From: Buddleja alternifolia
Taxonomy: Eukaryota > Streptophyta > Magnoliopsida > Lamiales > Scrophulariaceae
Direction of reading: 5' to 3'
DNA length: 64,000 nucleotides
Assembly: GCA_019426215.1 (NCBI GenBank)
Contig: CM033393.1
Span: 49,416,645-49,480,644 of the forward strand
The translations under genes were made by a program, and so were the position numbers. Positions 57,181 through 64,000 of the stretch are shown piece after piece (position 1 is the first letter of the stretch; every line of letters begins with the position of its first letter). The notes beneath the pieces were generated by a model that saw only the letters and a list, made by a program, of their open reading frames with translations, was not told the DNA's origin and did not search any database.

Positions 57181-57316
57181 ATAAAACAGTAGAACAAGAA
57201 AAATGGGTTGCATGATAACAACAGCGAACACAAGCTCTGCTTGTATAGAACTATATATGTGTGTGTATATATATATATACATACATATATATATAATAAA
57301 ATAGTAGAACAAGAAT
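57097..57316. repeat. 109-bp tandem duplication with internal TA/TG repeats
   Basis: GGTTGCATGATAACAACAGC starts at 57097 and 57206. Each copy runs through GCTCTGCTTGTATAGAA, a TA microsatellite and TAATAAAAYAGTAGAACAAG. Lies 170-390 bp past the NAC stop codon; may be in its 3' region. Confidence 0.92.
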
Positions 57317-57489
57317 AAGACAATTTTCTAACATATGATCCTTAGTCCAAAAATACAAAAGGTAAGTTAAAAAACTGTACATTGACAGTGAATGCAAAAA
57401 TAGTTTCTCCACAAGCCCTGCTTGTTCAATACAGAGCTGGAATGGAAACTATCACACCTTCTTAACAACAAGGGATTAATAATTATCAA

Positions 57490-59522
57490 CTATGTATAGC
57501 ACTTGTCTGTAGAGAACGCAGTTGATGATAATTCACTAGGACACGTGGGAGAATCCCACGGCAGATTAGTCTGCTTCCATGTATCTGGTCCAGGTACACC
57601 TGATGGCAAGCTGAATGGAAATCCCAGTGATCTTATATTTCCCCAAGGATTATGAATATTTTGATTCTTTCTCAAGCCCAATTGCTCATCTTCTGCATTT
57701 ATGCATGTTTGCATCATTTGCGACGAATTTATCGAGAACTGCTGTTGTGGGTTTTCAAACTCAGCTGCTAAAACAGGGGAGGATAGATTGAAGAACATTG
57801 AAGTGAAATCAACTGTGCTTTTGTTGGTTGTGTTTGAGACTTCTTCGGGAGATTGGAAAATGGGGTTTCCAGGGAAGTAGTATTCCCCGTTTGAAGATGT
57901 AAAGACGGATGGTTTGCCAGTTTTGTATGAGGGAATGTTAAGAGCAGAGAAATTAGCGTTTTGGAACTCGTTTTCGGTGTTTTCTGAGTTGAAGTGAGTG
58001 TGATTTGGCGGAGTAAAGTTGAATGCATCGGGTGGCGATGTTTCAGATAGTGAAGCTGCCCAAGAGTGAGAAAGAGCCCTTTGTGCCATGGAATTTGTCT
58101 TTTTGAAAATCCTGCAAATTGCCCACGAGTCCTGTATAGCCACAATAGACAAAAACACAGCCATCAGCAAAACACAAAATAATCTACTACTTGAGAGACG
58201 GAGCGAAGGGGTTGGACCTTAAGCTCCTCTCGATCAGTATAGTTTCAAATTTTATAAATAATATGGCATACACTTGTTTTCTCAAATTTTGGAGTGCCAC
58301 TTATTACCCGTTTGTCCTGAATAGCATGATTTTATTATAAAAAGTCGTCTCACTAAGGATAAGTGAGCTTGGAGTGTACATATCTCTCAAGTCTCTTTGT
58401 TTCCATCTAATGTAGGATGGTAGTGACACTACTCGTCATCAACCCTCAAACGAGGTGCTTGGAAGAGCACATGGCCTCGTTGTCGCAGACGACGTCGGAA
58501 TGATGTGGCATGCACTTGCCTTTTCGCGCAATTTTGGCGTCATTTGTGAGAACGGGGTTATGTTTTCTTCCCAAACTTTTTGTCTGGGGGCTAATGGTGA
58601 GCGAAACTCTTTTTTGGGACAAAATCGTGTGACTTCAAGCAAAATAATTAATACCTCGCGCACATGCGTCCACTAAGCAAAGTGCTAACCACATAAATAT
58701 AAAAGTTATCTCCGGCAAGTTCTCAAAATTCTACAATTATATTCCCATCTGACTTTCCTGCATGTACAACTTGAATCTAAAAGAGAATAGACTTACAGTT
58801 GCTGGAAAATTCCTATCGGAGATCTTTTTGGGTGGCGGCGGTGGTCCTCCATTGTCCACGGTTGTTGTAGGAAGTCGGAATTCATGCATCATCCAATCTG
58901 TTTTTATGCCTTTAGCAGCTCTGCCTCTATAGAACACAAGAGACTTCTTTAAACCTATGCATTTTGTTCCATCCGAAGAGTATATAGGCCTATCAGTTCC
59001 TGTGGCTTTCCAGAATCCTGATCCTGTTACGCGGTTCGGCCTCGTGCTGTTTCTGTATTTACGATCCCTTGGACAGTAGAAGTACCACTCTTTCTCCCCA
59101 GTAGATGCCAGTTCTGTTACAAATCACAAAAAGAAATTAAAAAAAAATAGAACTTATGAGTGTGACATATGAAAATTATATATTTATTTTTCTCTTATAG
59201 CATGATTATAACAGGTTAATATTTCTACTAGAACAAGATGAATGAGACAGAAATATTTATTCCAGAAAACAAATCAAGTATATGATATATAAAATTTGTC
59301 TATGCATGTAATGAAAGAGATCATAGTATACTTACTTGGAAGATCCCATGGATCATATTTGTAAATATCCACTTGCTTAATTAGCTCAATAGGGAGAGGT
59401 CTGTGCTGAAGTTTCCTCTTGAGATAGAATCCAACAAGCTCTTCATCTGTGGGATGAAACCGGAAACCGGGCAACATGAAATCATCGATATTCTTCTCTC
59501 CTTCATTCTTTTCATCCATCAT
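57490..59522 (-). CDS. NAC-domain transcription factor, FEZ/ANAC009-like
   Basis: Three exons: 59522-59336, 59113-58797 and 58131-57490 (187 + 317 + 642 bp), GT/AG, 381 residues. I start at the first ATG of [11 protein letters not shown]; the second ATG is an alternative. NAC subdomains in order: [51 protein letters not shown] with [41 protein letters not shown] with [22 protein letters not shown]. Intron positions are usual for NAC genes. The KTN-RALSHSW stretch after subdomain E and the domain sequence resemble the FEZ/ANAC009-ANAC094 branch; FEZ controls root-cap stem-cell division in Arabidopsis. The Asn/Ser/Gln-rich tail is the expected activation region. The orthology is inferred from memory of the family. 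Confidence 0.94.
58132..58796 (-). other. NAC gene intron 2
   Basis: 665-bp intron, GTAAGTC to CTATACAG. Its middle (about 58380-58640) is richer in GC than typical for this window and has 73-74 residue frames on both strands, so it may hold an old insertion, but no element boundary is visible. Confidence 0.75.
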
Positions 59523-59880
59523 TCTCAAGATTAACAAGAAATTGCGAAAAAGGCGAGATAAAAACGGATTCTGCGAAAATTATGGAGACTTATGAATTAG
59601 TGAAGGTTTTGAAGTTTGTAGCAAAGTTCTTGTGTCTTAGAAATAGTAAAAGATAGAACCCAAGTCAATTAGGCCATGGACTTGTAAAGAAGGTTGCTAA
59701 TTTTCTACCCCATATGAATTGTTTAAATACAAATTTGTGATCTCTATGAGACTACAAATTTGATTTGTGTATGGGGATGAGGGCTTTTCAGAGTTTCCAT
59801 ACTCTTAGATTGGATGCTTCTCCTTATATCTTTTTGCAATCAAGACTAAATGACAAACCAATCTTCTCATTCTATTAATT

Positions 59881-59912
<32 letters not shown>

Positions 59913-60656
59913 TATAGGCGCCCCTCTTGATATATAGTTTTTTGAACAATATCTTGTTAATTAGCCATGCACATAAATTTATATACCTGCTAAAATCTAG
60001 GAGGGTCTTAGAATAAATTATTATTTTGAGATAATTGGATCTGTAAATAGAGTTTCTATTCCATTCCTCAGAGAGCTTCTATTCCTTCATTATATATATT
60101 ATTTATGGTAGATATATATGAACATGTGGCCTGTCAGTGCATGTGGACATTTTAGATTCAATGGAGATTCCTTAAACTATACTTTATATGATGTTGAAAT
60201 TTGACTCTTGCATGCATGGATAATTGGACATCATTAGGGTTTCATTTTTGAAGAGAAAATTACCTTTTTGGTCTGCTGATTTGGTTTCATAATTTCATTT
60301 CTCTTTGACATTTGTCCTTAATATTTTGTTGGAACATTTTGTAATTTCACAAAATAGTAAAAAATAATTAGGCAGAATGAAAGGGAATAATATATATATA
60401 ATAATATATATATTTTGAGATAATTGTTGCAGTAAGGTTAGGCAAACAGTTTTAACTATTGCTTAAGAGGTATCATTATTTGCCTTTAATGGGAAAAATT
60501 AGTATGAGATATATAGTTTACCAAAATGTAAGAAAGAAGCAGTTCAACTACTAGAGTTGACTGCTTGACTAAAACTTCAGGCATATGTAATACACAAATT
60601 AATGACAAAATAATTCCTCAAGAGACCCAATAAAAGAATTAAAAAAGAAGAAAAAA
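59523..60656. other. Upstream region of the NAC gene
   Basis: No other gene. TA microsatellite at 59879-59907. Promoter expected in the first several hundred bases; no TATA box is called because the TA tracts obscure it. Confidence 0.5.
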
Positions 60657-60803
60657 AAAAAGGCAAAAAGGTCGCTTCTAGCTCGGCCACACCCAAGTGT
60701 ATTTCAAAAAATGAGTGATCAATCATATAGTTAGTGTAATACACTCTACTTATAAAATATATTTGGCTATGACTGAACCGAGAATAGGCTAAAATTTTCC
60801 CAA
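60657..60803. mobile_element. Short MITE, CTCGGCCACACCCA family, degraded copy
   Basis: GCTTCTAGCTCGGCCACACC at the left, and TGACTGAACCGAGAATAGGC then TAAAATTTTCCC at the right, match the element at 61255-61397 with more divergence. Confidence 0.6.
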
Positions 60804-61254
60804 AGGCTGGTTAGAGTTAACTAGTAAGACTTTTTATGAGTGTATATGGACCGTACGTGGTCTGCCTAATGGCCTACAAGTAATGAATGATGAATAAATG
60901 GGAAGGACTTTGAGTAGAATTTTAAATGGGGCGATGGTGAAATTTCCTAAAAATGATGTCCTCGTTTGAAACCATTTTTGTCTGTAGGATGGTCCTTGTG
61001 GCCTTGGCTTTCCCAATTCATGCGTGCAACCTAATTAAACTTTGGGTCAAATTCTTCTTACCGAAGTTACGTCGTCCCTCATTTTAATTTGCTTAGTTTA
61101 TTAATTACCTTACGCTAGTAATTTTCTCGATTAAGCAAATTAATATTCATCCCATAAACGTTATTTGTTTCCACGTACAAAGAGGCTTGCTTTACTCTTT
61201 TTTTAAAAAAAAAAAAACTTTTAATCTCCCTAGACATGCATTCAATTCTCTGTG
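60804..61254. other. Intergenic
   Basis: No gene or clear element; a short frame at 60834-61016 is unsupported. Confidence 0.5.
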
Positions 61255-61397
61255 GGGGAAATTCAAGTCCACTCTCGGCTTGGCCACACCCATGTATAGT
61301 TTTTAAAATAACTTACCAATTATATAGCAAGTATAATTCACTCTCTTCGTGAAATACAATTGGGTGCGGCCAAGCCGGGTCTGAACTAAAATTTTCC
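61255..61397. mobile_element. Short MITE, CTCGGCTTGGCCACACCCA family
   Basis: About 143 bp. Left GGGGAAATTCAAGTCCACTC then TCGGCTTGGCCACACCCA; right end, on the other strand, GGAAAATTTTAGTTCAGACC then CGGCTTGGCCGCACCCA. (C)TCTGTG lies on both sides, a probable target duplication of 6-7 bp. Confidence 0.75.
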
Positions 61398-61928
61398 TCT
61401 GTGTGGATGGTCCAAAGTCCAAAGTCCAAACTCCAAGAGAACTATCTTATTTTACGAATTTATCGACAAACTTTAGTTTATACAAAATCATATTTGAAAG
61501 AAATATCAATATCGTCGTGATAGGGAATTAAATATCAGACACCTCTTTGAGTTGTCGTTAGACGTTCCGTCTATTTAGACACGTGATTTTCATCCAAGAG
61601 GTGCAACAGGCGATGCAACAACTTAATGCAACAGGGGATCTCGTCTGATTAAATATTAGCTTGGGTCTAAGCAGTCCGTTTCTTCTATTGTTGCAATCTC
61701 TTATTACACTTCACATTTGAATGACATGTGTGTAATATATTTTCTTGAATATAAATTAAATATGAATTATATACACTTATCGGACAGACATCATATGTAA
61801 CACAAGATACAATATTATTTTGCAATATGTATGTATCATTAGATATGGGCTAAGAATGAATTTATATGTAAATATAATCCAAATAAGCTAGGGAGGGTCC
61901 AAGGCCCACAATGAATAGTAACCCTTAG
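61398..61928. other. Intergenic
   Basis: No feature recognised. Confidence 0.5.
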
Positions 61929-62609
61929 TTATAAACATGGTCTAAAATTTCGACCGAAACACCGAAATTTCAGTCAAAATTTCAGATTTCGGGGGGTTCC
62001 AAAGCGAAATCGAACCTTCGATCCAATTTTGCAGAATATCCACCGAAATTTCGACCGAAACCCGAAATTTGGATGGCAAAAACCCGAAATTTCCCCGAAA
62101 TTTAAAATATTTTTATCAAATATCCATCAAAATTTCGGCCGAAACCCGATATTTCCCGAAATTTCAGCCGATTTTTTTTATATATATATTTTTTAAATAT
62201 CATATAATTAGAAAATTATATTTATACACATAATATGGTATTGAGTAGTAACTTTTACTTAAATTTTGGTACATTTTATTTTAATGAATTTCCTATGAGA
62301 TTATGTTGTTATCTTATTATCAAACTATATTTATTTCATATTTTTCGCAACAGTTTTTAGTGATATTATTTAACAAATTCATTATTATATATTATATATA
62401 GAATATTATTGATGTAAAAGATGCATAAGAATGACAGTTAAAGTTACCCAAAATTTTATTGCAAATTTCCAAATATTTTTATAAATTTTCATGATTTCTT
62501 TAAAAGCGAAACCGAAATTTTGAATATCCCCAAAATTTTCATCGAAATTTTCGTAAATTTACTACACTGATATCTACCCCGAAACCGATATTTAAGACCT
62601 TGGTTATAA
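61929..62609. repeat. CCGAAATTTC-rich element with short TIRs
   Basis: Left TTATAAACATGGTCTAAAAT; right end on the other strand TTATAACCAAGGTCTTAAAT. Interior beside both ends is packed with CCGAAATTTCGACCGAAA variants; the middle is AT-rich. Similar design to the GTATCC-rich repeat (short motif repeated inside inverted ends). The superfamily is unknown. Confidence 0.65.
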
Positions 62610-62788
62610 ATAATATTTGTACATCAATGCATGTAAAATGACACATTTAATACAGAAACAATGTAATGTTTCTCTTGTTATATGAGTATTCTCTCCATTT
62701 TTCTTAGTTAATACTCCTCATTTATATTACTTATCGCTCAAGATTAATAGAACGATATCCTATCACTTATTGGTGATATCACTTCACT

Positions 62789-62968
62789 GAGAGGCGGAGC
62801 TAGTAGGGGCACCCGCCCTCCCTAAACTTTGAGAAAATTAAAATTTTACCCTATAAACTTTTGAAATTTGAAACTTTGCCCCCCCCCCCCGGCCCAAATC
62901 CGAAAATATCTAATTTCGACCCATTTTCTTGTATTCGCCCCCAAACCCAAATCTTGGCTCCGTCCCTG
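62789..62968. mobile_element. hAT-type MITE, short, 8-bp target duplication
   Basis: 180 bp. Left GAGAGGCGGAGCTAGTAGGG; from the other end CAGGGACGGAGCCAAGATTT. ACTTCACT flanks both sides (62781-62788, 62969-62976). Contains a C11-type homopolymer at about 62880. Termini resemble the element at 54946. Confidence 0.9.
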
Positions 62969-62976
62969 ACTTCACT

Positions 62977-63844
62977 TAAATTCCATTTTTTTTTCTTGAT
63001 TAATTAAGCAAATGTTGTAGAAAGTTTTTGACATGGAAATCTCACTATTGGATTGCTCTAAACTCGATTACATATACAATTTTTGCTCATGTAATAGTGC
63101 ATTAGTTTTTGCATAAGAATGAAGAAAATGGATAAAACAGGAACTAGCTAAAGTCTAAAATAAATAAATAAAATAGCATCATCGTTTTGCCCCGAAGGAT
63201 GCTTGGTTGCAATTGAGTATTTCATTTTGTATCTGCATGTTATGCATATATGCATCCATATCAAGTATATATACAAGGAGATATTAATACATTTGACTTT
63301 CATGTGTCCGAAATATAAGATGAAATACTAGCTAGTTTAAAATAGAGGAATTGAGCTATGTTTGTGTAGTCTATTTTGTTTAACTTTTTCTAGTGTTTAA
63401 TCCGTTGTTATCTCATCGAAAGCAACTTTTTTTGATTGAGTAAGCTTCATATCTTGATTTTAAACTTAATTACTCTTAGCAGCTAAGATACTACTCAAAC
63501 CTTATCTTTGAGTCACACCCTTAATTAACTATATAATATTTCAAACTTAATTAACTATGTAATATTTTTTATTATAATAATGAATAGTGGCTTCCATACT
63601 AGCAGTTAAAGTTGAAAAGTTGAAAGGAATGGTTTGTTCTTTTACAGTAGTATGAATTATGGAGTTTATAAAAGATGCAAAATCCACGATTTAGATGGGA
63701 AACTGATTTCAGCAAGTAAATTTCACATCGAATCCTATGCATTATGATCATCAGCTCAGTGAAAGCTTTTGAGATTATTATTGTGGTGTCTAAATCATGT
63801 CTATTGGCATGTATTGATGACTATGGGTAATTTTATAACAGATT
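62977..63844. other. Intergenic
   Basis: No gene, RNA or element recognised. Confidence 0.5.
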
Positions 63845-63980
63845 GAGTGCAATGGTTCGAACATAAATTCTGTGTCTATCTCTCTCGCACAATTGTGTGT
63901 AAGGACCGCACACAGTACAACTTATTATGTGAGAGATATAGACACAAGTACCATTAAACTCGGTTTAACATAGATTTTTC
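63845..63980. repeat. Imperfect hairpin at window end
   Basis: GAGTGCAATGGT and TGTGTCTATCTCTCTC on the left pair with the complement of GAGAGATATAGACACAAGTA and ACCATTAAACTC on the right. Loop around 63895-63925. It may be a short MITE or one end of something continuing past the window. Confidence 0.6.
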
Positions 63981-64000
63981 CCATGAGGATCGAGCCAAAG

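Noticed and set aside
58439..58676. Frames on both strands in NAC intron 2
   Set aside because: They lie inside a well-supported intron and show no domain.

Overview
This is an AT-rich nuclear window from a flowering plant, almost certainly a eudicot. It carries spliced plant-specific transcription factor genes (R2R3-MYB, NAC, mini zinc finger), a class II nuclear tRNA-Leu, plant transposon superfamilies (CACTA, MULE, Stowaway and hAT-like MITEs, a LINE) and a small plastid-DNA insertion. The species cannot be named from the sequence.

Layout. 1-755 is a flank with a diverged GTATCC-rich repeat. 756-9902 is a nearly complete autonomous CACTA (En/Spm) element with a TTT target duplication. Both of its genes are on the minus strand: a TNP2-type transposase with one frameshift, and a TnpA-like (Transposase_24) protein that continues by splicing into a Ulp1/C48 cysteine protease. 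11864-12151 (-) is a MINI ZINC FINGER gene. 12694-13110 is a CACTA-type MITE. 13761-23367 is a 9.6-kb Mutator-like element (MULE) with ~270-300 bp terminal inverted repeats and a 10-bp target duplication. It holds a decayed MURA transposase (+), two small divergently transcribed ORFs that are paralogous to each other and flank an ~81-bp tandem repeat, and a decayed plant-mobile-domain (PMD/MAIN-like) gene (-) whose upstream region holds a 105-bp tandem repeat. 23876-25333 is a 5'-truncated LINE with poly(A) and a 14-bp target duplication.

From 25.3 to 33.3 kb and 35 to 49 kb I find no host protein genes. These stretches hold MITEs and foldback elements (29036-29807, 38538-39249, 42070-42562, 43776-44135, 46655-47241), local duplications, TA microsatellites and a psbB fragment at 44672-44846. 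The host genes of the right half are an S1-subgroup R2R3-MYB (33313-34816, -, 3 exons, 313 aa), a DUF1666 protein (49210-53591, +, 5 exons, 702 aa), tRNA-Leu(CAG) (55654-55733, -) and a FEZ/ANAC009-like NAC factor (57490-59522, -, 3 exons, 381 aa). The last 5 kb holds short MITEs.

How the genes relate. The host genes look independent, one transcription unit each. In the CACTA, TNP2 is the expected catalytic transposase, and TnpA-type proteins bind subterminal repeats; this element has nine palindromic subterminal units. In the MULE, four genes lie between intact TIRs. The least understood part is the divergent paralogous ORF pair with its dimeric repeat array; those two ORFs are still open while MURA and PMD are broken. 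All exon structures and duplications were worked out by hand from the sequence; no searches were run.
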